Shown here: piece after piece, positions 34,961 through 47,347 of the stretch
Layout of the letters: the number at the start of each line of letters is the position of its first letter
Position numbering within the stretch: position 1 is the stretch's first letter
Source of the DNA: Endomychus coccineus
Lineage: Eukaryota; Arthropoda; Insecta; Coleoptera; Endomychidae
Length of the DNA stretch: 64,000 nt
Direction: 5' to 3'
Assembly (NCBI GenBank): GCA_958510875.1
Contig: OY294067.1
Location: 101,786,010 to 101,850,009 of the forward strand
The notes under the pieces: generated by a model
The model's input: the letters and a program-made list of their open reading frames with translations, nothing else
Databases searched by the model: none
Told to the model about the DNA's origin: nothing
Position numbers and translations under genes: made by a program

Positions 34961-37230
34961 GCACCTACATAGTGCTATTTATTTGGTGCTATTACAATAA
35001 AATGTTCACACAGGTCAAATATGAGAGATAATCTTACTGAGCACAACAAGTACATATAAAAATAAAATGAATAAAGTGAGAATAGACATACAATGAATTA
35101 GAATGTTTAAGTAATGAGGTATAAATACAAATATACTGAAAATCACATGTGAGAATATGAGGAATGTATACCAATATTTGAATTCATATATTTTGTAATA
35201 ACATTTTCGATGAGAAATGCTTTTATACATTTACGGAAACTAATCGTTGACAAGGACCTTACAATACTCGGAAGATGGTTATAGGATCGGGCCATAATAA
35301 GTTTCTGCTGTTTTAGATTTTTCCAGGCGGTGAAAATCTACGTAAATATTGTGTGAATGGCTTGTATACTGATCATCTAAATCGTGATGTTTAAGATAAT
35401 CACCTATATGTTCATGAGCTAATATTAGAGATCCATAAATATATACTGATGGTCATGTTTTTGAGAATGATGATGAACAATTTTTTACAATCTTCTTTGT
35501 AATCTAGATTGCATATAATTCTTACAGCTTTCCTTTGAGCATCGAATACTAGTTTTGCAGACTATGAATGACTCCATAGTGTACTTAATACCATGAAAAA
35601 GATGTGAATGAATCATGGCAAATTAAGTTGAACGGAGAACTTCAACAGAAACAAGTTTATTGAAATTTTTTTTTTGGTGATGTAAGTACATTGATTAAAC
35701 CAAATGAGTTTGGGATCAAGGAGAACGCCTAAGTATCTTACATACTCCACAGCAAGCTAGTTCATTCAATTTTAATGTAAAATATAGGTATTGAGTTTCA
35801 GATTCATTCAAGCACAACTTGTTTGAGTTGAACCAATCAGAAGCTTCACCCTCTGTGGCCTGGGCAACAGAATTTAGTAATTGTAAGTCCTCTTATAAAT
35901 ATTTCATTTAGCTGTGTCATCCACAAATAGAATAAACTTGTGATCATCAAAATTATATGGTAAATCGTTCGTAAATATTAGAAACAAAATAGGCCCGATT
36001 ACAGAGCCTTGCAGAATAGCCTAATTGTTTTCCTGAAAATTTAAAGTTTCATCATTGAAGAAAATCTGTTGTTCTATCAGTGGTATACGACTGTATCAAG
36101 GAGATACTGTTAGTAGAGAATTCGTAACGTTTTATTTTGGTTATCAGAAGCTTAGAAAAGCCACAATCCGTTCTCGAAGGTTTTTGCAACTTGAGTGACC
36201 AACGAGTGTGGAGTGTCCGTTTCTCAAACCAAATTGTGATGGGTTCAATTTATGGAATTTCTCTAGGTGTTTACCTATATTTGCGTTGAGTACTTTCTCA
36301 AACACTTCAGAAATTAGTGGTACAATCGATATTGGCCTATAATTAGTCAACTGGTCAGTGTCACCTTTTTTATGTACCGGTATGACCTTAGCGATTTCAA
36401 GAGCTGTCGAATATAGAGTCTTTTATACAAAAATGTATGAGTTTGGTGTGAGAGATAGCTATTTCATTTATTACTGCCATTAATATTCATTTATTGAATT
36501 CATACGCATCTATGGAATTATTTTAATCCCAACTATCAGATCTCTGACATTAATATAGGTGAGTTCGTCGAATTTTGATTCTGTGAAGGGATATTTCCAA
36601 CGCCAACACAGCGAAGGTGGTTTACTCGAACAATTCATTTGCTTCGTTACAGATTCAGGTACATTGATGGAGTAGTTGTTGAAATCTCTAGCTTTAAAGG
36701 TACATTTCAGCGTATTATTATGATAGTTCCTGTATTCATTTATAATACTACACATCACTATGGGATTATTCTTATGTCTATTGATAAGTTTATCGTATTC
36801 TTGGCGTTTGGCTAAAACTGGTGCTTCACGATAACGCTTTTAAAATTTTTTTATTGTGTCGCTTAAGATATTATTTTGGGCGTTTTGGGAAGAACAAATG
36901 TAATGTGCTCTGTATGAGTTTCAAATCATCATTGAATTATTTTACGGTCATCATTTTATCAAATGATTTTTGAATGAGTTTTTCCGGAAAAGCCCTTTCA
37001 ATGTTATCATTAATTATTTTTAGAGATTTGTCAAAATTAGCATCCGTTGTAGTACTTTCATCATTGATTAAATTCCAGAATTCAGAAGCTGTTAACTTAT
37101 TGAAAGTGAACAGACCTTCCGAAGTTATGGGTCTACTTTTAAATGAAGGTATATACCTCCTCGTACTGAATAAGGTGAACACATTAATAAGAGCTGCATA
37201 ATCAGAAATACGATTATCTGTTATACGAGT
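34960..37230 (-). mobile_element. LINE-C reverse transcriptase part
   Basis: Reading the minus strand from 37230 down, a frame with ISDYAALINVFTLFSTRR (after the endonuclease) is followed by linker sequence (ASEFWNLINDEST, near 37090). Then come the RT motifs TNYRPISIVPLISEVFEK (36345), SQFGLRNGHST (36230), QGSVIGPILFLIFTNDLP (about 36010) and FVDDTAK (about 35930). The 3' end is near 34960. Frameshifts and stops split it. It is the continuation of the endonuclease piece at 42096-42330. Confidence 0.8.
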
Positions 37231-37753
37231 GTTGTAACCATAGACCTATTATCCTAAGGAGACGGAACATCTCATTTATAAAACTCCATTTGACTTGTCG
37301 CAATGATTACATAAAGTAAGACAAAGAAAACCAACGGACCTCTTTGTCGTCGAGTCATAATTACTCCTTATTGGCAACGCTGTAAATATGATTGAAAAAC
37401 GTAACACCACTTCGAAATAGCTACGAGAAATATGGAAGCTGTCAAATTACGTAGTACAGAACAAAGTTCCCATTCATAAAAGGTGCGCGGCGTTGTCGCT
37501 TTCTGAACAAATGATGCAATGGAATGGAATAGCTCTATATTTAAAAATTTAAATATTCTATAATTCGATTGTATATTCCAGGTTACCATAAATTATGGAA
37601 TATTTTTCAGAGAAAACGACATTTCAACAGTATTGCTTCTAATATAACCAATAAATAATGCTATGGACGTTTTTATAATAATTACAAATCTCAATCCGGC
37701 ACACGGAACAACTAATCCGGCAACAGCACATTCCTAACGGCCATATTTGTAAT

Positions 37754-38262
37754 TAGTCCAAGCAATAGACAGAAATGCGTGCTGAAATTAATACCTGGAG
37801 AAAAAAAATATGAGCGTATAGGAAATTGAATTTAAAGGTAAGTTTTCGTAAATGCAACTCGATCTGAAATGGCGAACTTAACCTAAAAAATTGGCAAAGT
37901 TGCAAAAAGTGGTTTTTCTTAAATAATTAAAAAACTATAGCTCGGATCGGAAAAAGTTGAATGAAAAAGTTGTAGGTATCGAATAGATCTATCGATTCAT
38001 ACCATAATATCATTCATACTTTTCGAGTTATATTGAAAAAACCGTTAAAAATCGGGATATCGAGAAGTCGTTAACTATCACGTTTCCATATGTATTGTTC
38101 CCTGTACATATAGCCCATGGCAAGCTAAGAGAGCACTTTTTTTCCTAATTCGAAATATTGATTATTTTTCAAAATATATCGATTTTTCTAAAAAAAGACG
38201 CTCTCATAAATTGGCTAGATCTTCTCAGGAAATGGTCCTGGAGTAATGATTTTGGGCTTATT
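37754..38262 (+). repeat. Left terminal inverted repeat of the 4.24 kb element
   Basis: This repeat begins TAGTCCAAGCAATAGACAG and ends near GGGCTTATT. It matches the reverse complement of 41485-41994 along its length with scattered differences. Confidence 0.85.
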
Positions 38263-38337
38263 TTCTTCATGAAGAGTTGTGCTATAATTTTATTGAAGAA
38301 ACGTAGCGATTTTTCCAATTTTTAGGGTGAAAAAATT

Positions 38338-39195
38338 ACTTTGAAAAAATTTCATCTTTTTGGCACATGTTCCTAGCAATTTCTTCACGAAGAAAACTTC
38401 TAGTAATTGAAGGTAAACTGGATTAGAATTCAATATTTTTAATAATTTGTTCTTCCCTTATTTGTACATCGAAGAAACTGTATCGTAGCCCGATACGGCA
38501 CGAAGAAATGCTACATATTCGAGGCCAAATTCAAGTTATATTTATTAGAATTAGTACTCACCAACAAAAAACAATAACTTGTCACTTGTATTTCACGTAC
38601 GTTTTCTATTACACTGCTGACTAATCGCTAAATTATTCAAACTAATAATTGAAAAATAAAAATTTCTAGAATATCATTACGAACACACAATTCTTTTTGA
38701 ACATAACTTTTATTATTGTACACCATCGTTCACTTGTCGAATATGCTGCTACTATGACGTATTACACGGAAAATACAGTTTTGAAAATAAATAATAGGTC
38801 TATTTTGCTTCTAAGGTGGAAATAAATACGATATTAGTGTTTGCTTTGAACGCACGAAATCAATTTTCAGTCCGAGCGCGCAATGCTTCCCCCACTCCGC
38901 CTCACGCTCCGGCAGCCGCGCACGCTTAGCTTTGTTACTCAATTTCTAATACTATGAATCAATGAAACATATCCCAGTATTTTTTTATTGAAAATGTAGG
39001 TATTTAACATTAACCTCCATAAAACACACTTCTGTATAATGTGTACTGCGTCTTACAAATTTTTTTGGAATAAAAAAATTATCGCTGGTTCAGAAGATCG
39101 TAGGTGAAAATTTTTTTTTGCCAATTCGTACAAAAATGTTAGAAATTGATTTCCGTCAAAGACATTTTTCTAAAATTAAAATTGTAAAACTAATC
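38338..39195 (-). repeat. Inner inverted arm, left copy
   Basis: This is a reverse copy of 39240-40138 with very few differences. The main one is a short extra segment near 38553 containing AGTACTCACC, whose complement would read as a GTGAGTACT splice donor. It therefore carries a backward copy of the first part of the CXC relic's frame. Confidence 0.85.
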
Positions 39196-39239
39196 TGAAA
39201 AAATTACTTTGAAAAAATTTCATCTTTTTTTAACATGTT

Positions 39240-40138
39240 TTTTTCAGATTAGTTCTACAATTTTAATTTTAGAAAAATGTCTTTGACGGAAATCAATTTC
39301 TAACATTTTTGTACGAATTGGCAATTTTAATTTTAGAAAAATGTCTTTGACGGAAATCAATTTCTAACATTTTTGTACGAATTGGCAAAAAAAAATTTTC
39401 ACCTACGATCTTCTGAACCAGCGATAATTTTTTTATTCCAAAAAAATCTGTAAGACGCAGTACACATTATACAGAAGTGTGTTTTATGGAGGTTAATGTT
39501 AAATACCTACATTTTCAATAAAAAAAATACTGGGATATGTTTCATTGATTCATAGTATTAGAAATTGAGTAACAAAGCTAAGCGTGCGCGGCTGCCGGAG
39601 CGTGAGGCGGAGTGGGGGAAGCATTGCGCGCTCGGACTGAAAATTGATTTCGTGCGTTCAAAGCAAACACTAATATCGTATTTATTTTCACCTTAGAAGC
39701 AAAATAGACCTATTATTTATTTTCAAAACTGTATTTTCCGTGTAATACGTCATAGTAGCAGCATATTCGACAAGTGAACGATGGTGTACAATAATAAAAG
39801 TTATGTTCAAAAAGAATTGTGTGTTCGTAATGATATTCTAGAAATTTTTATTTTTCAATTATTAGTTTGAATAATTTAGCGATTAGTCAGCAGTGTAATA
39901 GAAAACGTACGTGAAATACAAGTGACAAGTTATTGTTTTTTGTTGGTTCTAATAAATATAACTTGAATTTGGCCTCGAATATGTAGCATTTCTTCGTGCC
40001 GTATCGGGCTACGATACAGTTTCTTCGATGTACAAATAAGGGAAGAACAAATTATTAAAAATATTGAATTCTAATCCAGTTTACCTTCAATTACTAGAAG
40101 TTTTCTTCGTGAAGAAATTGCTAGGAACATGTGCCAAA
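39240..40138 (+). repeat. Inner inverted arm, right copy
   Basis: This is the reverse complement of 38338-39195 and runs straight into the coding relic. A short direct repeat inside it (the segment around AATTTTAGAAAAATGTCTTT) occurs at about 39261 and 39328. Confidence 0.85.
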
Positions 40139-40554
40139 TAATTTCTTTGTTATATTACAATAAGAAAGAAGCTTAATGAATATCGCTTAGAATCTTTTAA
40201 ACGATCAACAGCTCGAGCTTCATTTCAATTAGAAAATCTTCCTCCTACTGAAGGAGTCGCCAGACAACATGCCTTCAGAGTTTACTTGCAATTGCAAAAA
40301 TGGTTGGACAACGATTAAGATTTAACTCACTGGGGATGAAAAGTTGCAGATAATGTATCAATGCCAGTTTATACTGAGGAACCGTTGATACCGGAGGAAA
40401 TAATGAAAAAAATATCATGTACCTGTGCGACTGGTTGCAAAACGAAAGTATGTGGCTGTAAAAAAAAATGTCTTAAATGTACGAGTATTTGCACACATTG
40501 TGACTCAGCACAATGTGAAAACTTTGAAACTCCTGCTAACATCGAAATAAATTA
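39965..40554 (+). pseudogene. CXC-domain (tesmin/TSO1-like) transposon protein, C-terminal relic
   Basis: One reading frame runs from 39965 to the TAA at 40552-40554 with four in-frame stops. It begins EYVAFLRAVSGYDTVSSMYK and continues with LENLPPTEGVARQHAFRVYL and LQLQKWLDND. It ends with a cysteine-rich CXC-like domain: CTCATGCKTKVCGCKKKCLK followed by CTSICTHCDSAQC. I recall the same order (GCDT..A, LPPTE.AARQH, WLG, CXC tail) in uncharacterised invertebrate proteins that often lie in repeats. The CXC domain is a zinc- and DNA-binding fold in tesmin/TSO1 proteins. The role in the element is unknown, and the first third is duplicated backwards in the left arm. Confidence 0.65.
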
Positions 40555-41096
40555 AGAATCTCATCTTGACGCTTTCGACAATCTTCTTAACAAAAACATC
40601 GGAGTAGAAGAAGAAGAAGAAAATGAATTAGGAGGCAATTCTCCAATAAAGAAGAGAAAAATTTGAATACATTTCATTAATATAAGGCGTATAAGCTGTA
40701 TACCGCTACTTTGATCGTAAGGATTGTATAAATATTTCATAATAATTTTGTAAATAAATGAAATTTCGAACTAATCTTAACATGTCGTATTTATTTAATT
40801 TTGTATCATAAAAACATATTTACTGAAATAATTAAATAACTGTTAAAGAGATCCGCAAGCATAACGTCAGTATGATTCCCTGAGCAAAAAAGTTGGGGTA
40901 TTACATGGAAAATACTGTTTTGATAATGAATCGTAATTTGAATGACATAAAAAGTAAAACAAATTAGAAATGTAAAAAATAAATATTTCCGAGTCTATTT
41001 CAATTTTAAGGCAAAAATAAATACGATATTCGTGTTTATCTCGTCGATTTTTGTACGTTATCCAGAAGCCGAAATATTGAAGAATTTGCAAGCACA

Positions 41097-41460
41097 AGCC
41101 ACTTTGAACGCACGAAATCAGTTTTCAGTGCTAGCGCGCAATGCCTTACGCTCCGGCAGCCGAGCACGCTTAGCTTTGTTACTCAATTTCTAAAACTATG
41201 GATCAATGAAACATATCCCAGTATTTTTTTATTGAAAATATAGGTATTTAACATTAACCTCCATAAAACCCACTTCTGTATAATGTGTATTGCGTCTTAC
41301 AGATTTTTTTGAAATAAAAAAATTATCGCTGGTCCAGAAGATCGTAGGTGAAAAATTTTTTTTTTTGCCAATCCGTAAAAAAATGTTAGAAATCGATTTC
41401 CGTCAAAGACATTTTTCTAAAATTAAAATTGTAAAACTAATCTAAAAAAAACATGTTAAA
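41097..41460 (-). repeat. Third, partial copy of the inner arm
   Basis: Sequence from GAACGCACGAAATCAGTTTT to about 41460 repeats 38848-39195 in the same direction with more differences than the two main arms show. It joins the right terminal repeat. Confidence 0.8.
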
Positions 41461-42095
41461 AAAGATGAAATTTTTTCAAAGTAATAATAAGCACAAAATC
41501 GTTACTCCAGGACCATTTCCTGAGAAGATCTAGCCAATTTATGAGGGCGTCTTTTTTTCGAAAAATCGATATATTTTGAAAAATAATCTATATTTCAAAT
41601 TAGGAAAAAAAGTGCTCTTTTAGCTTGCCATGGGCTATACGTACAGCAAATAGCAAGTATGGAGACGTAATAGTTAACGACTTCTCGATACCCTGATTTT
41701 CAACGGTTTTTTCAATATAAATCGAAAAGTATGAATGATATTATGGTATGAATCGATAGATCTATTCGATACCTACAACTTTCTCATTTAACTTTTTCCG
41801 ATCTGAGCTATAGTTTTTTAATTATTTAAGATAAACCACTTTTTGCAACTTTGCCAATTTTTTAGGTTATGTTCGCCTTTTCAGATCGAGTTGCATTACC
41901 CAGAAACTCACCTTTAAATTCAATTTCCTATACGCTCATATTTTTTTTTCCAGGTATTAATTTCTGCACGCATTTCTGTCTATTGCTTGGACTAAATATA
42001 CAGCGGTCTCAGTGGCCCGAAATTTTGGCAATGTCTGATCGTGTTTGAATGTAAACAATAATGTCTCCTTAGAATAATATGTCTATGGTTGTAAC

Positions 42096-42330
42096 AAGAC
42101 TTATTAAAATGAGTGAATATATTGTCTACAGAATTGGTATCTCTTGTACGTGTCTTGTTGGCTATGTGTAGCTCAAAGGAGCTTAGCAAATTCGCCAGTT
42201 CTAAGTACCTACGTCATCTTTCGAATTAAATGTAATGTTAAAATCTCTCATAATCAATATATTCGATCGTTCACTATAGCTGATACCTAGTTAAGATGTG
42301 TGTTCATTGTATTTGAATGTTTATGTACCG
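42096..42330 (-). mobile_element. LINE-C endonuclease C-terminal part
   Basis: The minus strand gives RDFNITFNSKDD near 42220, then LLSSFELHIANKT and TNSVDNIFTHFNKSCYN. These match the 'GDFNIN … DNIF' end of the apurinic-type endonuclease of LINEs. It breaks at GTTGTAAC and resumes at 37230. It is frameshifted between the two motifs. Confidence 0.7.
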
Positions 42331-43084
42331 TTCTGATGAATAAAATGCAATGGAAGTTGACTGCCTTCTACTTAGACTCGCACATACAGCAATAATAATG
42401 TAACGTTCTTAACAAAACATGTCAGAGCTCCATTTCTCCCGCTCTGCATCGAAAAATTACATTATGGTCTATAGAACAATTATGAACAAGTGTTCATAGA
42501 ACAGCTATTTGGAACATATAAATATTGTAATGGCTATTGTCCTCAACAAAATTCATAAACCTTTCTTCCACTTCGTGACCTATAAAATAATAGGTATCAC
42601 TATTAGATGATTACGGTCTGTCAGCTTTTGTTTTGTTGCAGTGTTGCTAATAACCAAATGTAACGTCGTGTGTAATTTGGTAATTAAAGGATTTTGACAT
42701 TTTCTTTTGATGAGAAACCGTGAACAGTTAATTTTAAAACAAATTTAATATAACAAACAAAAGCCTATATAAGACATTTTCAAACATACAATTTGAATGG
42801 CTTAGTGGTCGTAAAAATAAGTAAATATCATTTTGCTGGTCTCTTTTTTTCAACTGAAAAGAATTTATGGAATAGAACAGCTTTGCTGATTTAAACAATT
42901 TACATAAATTACGTAGACCTACTCACGTTGCTGTTCAAATATGACGAAATATTAAGGAAATCATATAACAAATTCTATCGTATTTTAACGAACCTCAAAT
43001 CTTAACCAAAATGATATAATTTTGTGTGTAGGAAGGGTAATGCTCAAAAAAATAAAGAGAAATTGAAAAATCTTCAATTATTGC

Positions 43085-44520
43085 GATCATTTCGGACGAA
43101 ACTACCGTTTGTCAATTGTAAAAGTTGTTCGTTATGTAACAAAGGAGGATGCTATTAGGAAACGCTATTGGGGATTTTGTAGGTTACTGTGACGACTCTC
43201 TATAACGTGATGCAAACTCTTGTTGATGAATTTGACTACAGTGCTAAATTAAATGGGCAAAGTTATGACGGGGCAGCAGTAATGGTCGGTGGATTAGGGG
43301 GTTTGCAAGGCAAAGTTAAAGATGCATATCCATGAGCGCTTTTAGTTCATTATGGCACATAGACTAAATTTAGTTTTACAAGTCTGTAAGTAGTATGGAA
43401 GAATGCAAGTTGTTTTTATCTACGTTAAGTAGTATTGCGTCATATTTTCCAAAATCTTCAAAACAAACAAGTGCTTTAGATTCACAAAAGAATGTCAAAA
43501 GTTGTGCCTTCACAACTATACTATAACGCTAGGTTGGTGCAACCTGTGTTTGAATATTATCAACCACTTATTTATTTCTTCAAAAAAATAATAGTTGAAG
43601 GGGGGACCAATGGGACCACGAATCGGTTGTTTGCTCTGGAGGATATTTGGCCACGATAAAAACTGGAATAAACTTTAATTTCTTAATTTTAATTTCCTCA
43701 GGAATATTTCCTTTTTATGATAATTTATTTGCTGCCTTGCAAAATATACCGAGCGATATGAATTTTTGCGTTAATAGAATGTAAGAATTTTAATCAATTG
43801 TTCTTTTTCAAATAGTGATGCATTGAGGAACAAATTACAGCTGGAGCTTCAACTACCAAGAAAGACAATGAGCACTGATGTTGCAGGAGATGGAAAAACC
43901 GAAGACTATTTTTTGAAATAATTGACAATTATGCAATCAGAAATAAGATTCAAAAATTTCGAAGTTTTAATATTTTATGTCTTGTTGATCTTAAGCAAGC
44001 TAATTGCTAAAGACGCTTTTGATACTTCAAGAAAAAATTATTCGCAGTATTTTGACTTTCCAGCATCAATATCCGAATTTTTAGTAATTTATAATACATA
44101 GGAAGGTTCGAATAAAAATTGTGTAAGTAATTTATTAAAATCTATCAAAGATTGTAGTTGATAACAAGCTTTTCCCGGTGTTATAAAATTGTGTAAACCA
44201 ATTCTTACAATAACCGTAACGAGTGCATCAATTGAACGTAGTTTCTATGCACTAAAAATGATTAAAAGTACAAAATTCCACTGTAACAAAACGATTAACC
44301 ATCCTCGCGTAATTATCAATTGAAAAAGGAATGGCACTAGCCGGTTAAACGTTTTATGATGACCTAATTGATGAGTTTGCAAATTAAGCCGAAGAATACC
44401 CCTCAACTATAAATAATGTAGGTTTATAAGTTTCATTTTTATTTGCTCTACCTACGTGTTTGTTTATTGTATTGTTAACTGACAGCTTCCCCCTGTAAAA
44501 GTCACGAGACGCCACTGAAG
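43085..44520 (+). pseudogene. hAT transposase (ZMYM1-like) pseudogene 2
   Basis: The plus strand reads IIAIISDETT near 43085, then NGQSYDGAAVMVGGLGGLQG near 43250. It continues with VVPSQLYYNARLVQPVFEYY near 43505 and, after much decayed sequence, TSASIERSFYALKMIKST near 44220, the C-terminal hAT dimerisation motif. An end resembling a terminal inverted repeat (CCCCTGTAAAAGTCACGAGA near 44490) follows. The domain order is that of ZMYM1-type hAT transposases. Many stops and a deletion in the middle make it inactive. No matching 5' terminal repeat was found. Confidence 0.75.
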
Positions 44521-44619
44521 CATCCAATTAATTTGGGAAACTTGAAAAGCGTAATCATCTGCATCCGTATCTCACATCAGTCAATTAGTGGAATTATAAC
44601 GTTTTGTAAATAGATAAAT

Positions 44620-47347
44620 TCCTCAGATGGTTTCGAATAGCATTCAATTACTTTGGCATTTCCCTCTGTATGGGAAACAATTTATTGTTTACAAATTTAT
44701 AAAACCTTCTAAAATTGAAGAATTATTTCCTCTGACTAGAAGATTAAAACGAGGAACCTATTCGATGCCTTTGATTACTTGCTTCCACGTTGAATTACCT
44801 GTTCGTTGAAAATTGTGAAGGGTTTCTAATAATTAGCTCTCACAAAATGAATATTATAGTTGTAAAATTGCTCTTTAAAAATTTTAAAATGGAAATGATA
44901 TGTTGCTGGTTTCTCAAGAATCAGTTGTGAATACAACGCATATCTCAATATTGTTTTAAACCCTGGATAAACCATCAAGTCTTACTGTTTATACCGGGCG
45001 TAACTACAAACGAGCATCAATCTTGCAGGATTAATTTGCCACAGATCCAGAACCGAAATCTGAAAACAGGAATACCTATAAAGTATTCCTGTTATGGAAA
45101 CCAATCATTTTAATTGATCGTTGTTCGCAATCAACGACCGTAATTGTCCATGCCCCACAAAGAAGGATGTAGTCATTTTTGAGTTGTTTGATGAACACAA
45201 CTAAATTCGATCGATAGATTCCTACTTTGAAATTATGATTGTAAATGTCTGTATATTTTTCCCAATCGAGATGATTAAAATTTATTCCAGACAGATATTA
45301 AGTATTAGGTATAATTACCGCCATAACGAATTGTTTATATTTTGAGTGATATTGTTGAGATTAAGTCTGAGATCAACACAATTGATGAAGCTACGCTTAT
45401 TTGTTTAGGAATAATAAATTGAACCCGAATTAAATTGTACATTACTTTAAGAAATCAATAATTGGAAGACAGGTAATTTATAAAAGAAAACTGCATGCAT
45501 TTACTGAATATCAAGCGATAATTATAATCTCTGTTCCCTGGGAAAGAGGGTGATCTGTGAAGGGGTAACTTATGTGACTCTACCATAATTAGGGAGATTC
45601 TGGTGTTGTAGAAGTTGCCTGAATTGTCCTGATTTGGACATAAATTTAAACAATTATATGGTAGTTTCCTCCCGTTCGCAGCGCTTTCTGATGGGAACAT
45701 TACTTAGTATATTACATATCACCCATTCAGCAGAATAAGGTGCTCGAAGTACACACACACACAAATTATTTATTTCAACCTGTATACTGTTTACCCTTTC
45801 GTTTTTTATTTTATATACGAGTACATGACTTATATCTTGTAGGTTAGCTGTTTTATTCACCGTATTGGTATTACGGTTCATTTCATGAATCATCTCCAGG
45901 TTGTATCCTCTACAAAAGTTAATGTCTCAATCTAAAACGCTAAAGTGATAATAGTGAAATTGGACAATATACATACCCTCTCATCAGAGAGTAAAATGTA
46001 TTAATCATGTATCCACATTTGGGCACATATATATTATGATAGTTCCTATGTAAAAACCCAAACCATCCAAGCAATTCAGTTTATGTGGTATATGTTTACG
46101 TTTCTTCCTATTCTTCTCGATTCGATAACTAATGTGATACGATTTCACCATATTTTCGTTCAAAGCTTCCTCTCGATGGCTTTGCAATGTAAAATAAGGC
46201 CATATATTATTCATAGAATAATAAAACACTTATCTACAACCATCGAATAATGCATTCATTAAATGTACGATTTCCGTCTGTTATTGGTATTCGTTACTGT
46301 TATGAACTAAATAAAACTGAAAGTACGATTGAATAATATCCATTATTCAATTCAATCGTTGTGTCATATCAAGTCGTCGCTTTGGAAGGGTCATCTGTTC
46401 TACGAGTCATTTCTTTCGAATCTAACTCAATTTTGATTATGGTTATGTCATATCGTAATAAATTTATAGACACTAATAAACATAAAATTAGGATGACACA
46501 TGTTTAGTTAATATGTTACGCCACTTTGATATATGTATACAATATATTTTTGTTATTCAATAGTTGTTGATAAAGTATAGTATTCAACTTACGTACAATG
46601 GCTATAATTATAGAGCCATAATTTCATCTGCGTGGGTAATAGCTCTCATACGCTCATTGAATAATATACTATCATATCATACTACCAGAAAGTATGATAT
46701 CAAATCACTTTCCAAACTCACGTCATTCTTTAGAAGCGAATTTTCATAATTTTAACACATTGGAATTTTTTGTCGTACCTTTTAACTACGGCGGATTCGC
46801 TTTTAATCAATTTTCGGAGCTTTTAGATTAAATTTCTTCACTGTTGTGCCCGAACAAAACGTAGCTTCTATTTTCCCTGGCAAAAAATAAACGGCATAAG
46901 GTTCCATATGTGATATGGTACGTTGACTCCAAAGTGAATACCAATAACAATATTGAATTATCTTGAATTGGGTTAGTAAGAATTTATAAAATTTGGGATA
47001 ATTCTTTATTATTTATTTGTTGAAGTTACAAACATATTAAATAAACTGTCTAAAATCTTATTGAATTAATTTAAATAAATATAAAATCATATACGTATAT
47101 AAATACATCAATAAGATGTATATATGATAGATAGATATAATGAAACAGAGAAATTATAAAGTAGAATGTAGATGCATAGAATAGAAAAGAATATCGCAAG
47201 TACTGAAATTAAGAATATATAATTCTGATGAAGGATATAAAATGAAAGAAAAGTTTGTTTGAAGATTTATTGTGTTTGAAAGTCTCTCTTGATTGTAATA
47301 AATTGAGTTTTGACTATCTAAAAAGTGATTCATAAAATTTATAAAGC
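44620..47347. other. Non-coding stretch, no supported gene
   Basis: AT-rich intronic sequence. Short frames are present but none resembles a known protein. An (AC)n tract lies near 45753-45766. Confidence 0.4.

Larger units (their letters stand above)
37754..41994. mobile_element. 4.24 kb inverted-repeat element with CXC-protein relic
   Basis: Terminal inverted repeats of about 510 bp (37754-38262 and 41485-41994) begin TAGTCCAAGCAATAGACAG and end in its complement. AAT lies on both sides (37751-37753 and 41995-41997). Inside are two near-identical arms of about 850 bp in opposite orientation (about 38338-39195 and 39240-40138). A coding relic (39965-40554) and a third, partial copy of the arm (about 41097-41460) follow. 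The termini resemble the element at 11493. The superfamily was not identified. Confidence 0.85.
37239..42087. mobile_element. Element with 8-bp target duplication inside LINE-C
   Basis: The ends are inverted: CATAGACCTATTATCCTAAG at 37239 and its near complement ending at 42087. GTTGTAAC occurs on both sides (37231-37238 and 42088-42095). The LINE-C reading continues cleanly if everything between is removed, keeping one GTTGTAAC. Without the nested 4.24 kb element it would be only about 610 bp, so it looks like a non-autonomous element. An 8-bp duplication suggests hAT or P type. Confidence 0.8.

Noticed and set aside
44627..44809. 60-codon plus-strand frame
   Set aside because: No family likeness and no supporting context; it lies in intronic sequence after hAT relic 2.
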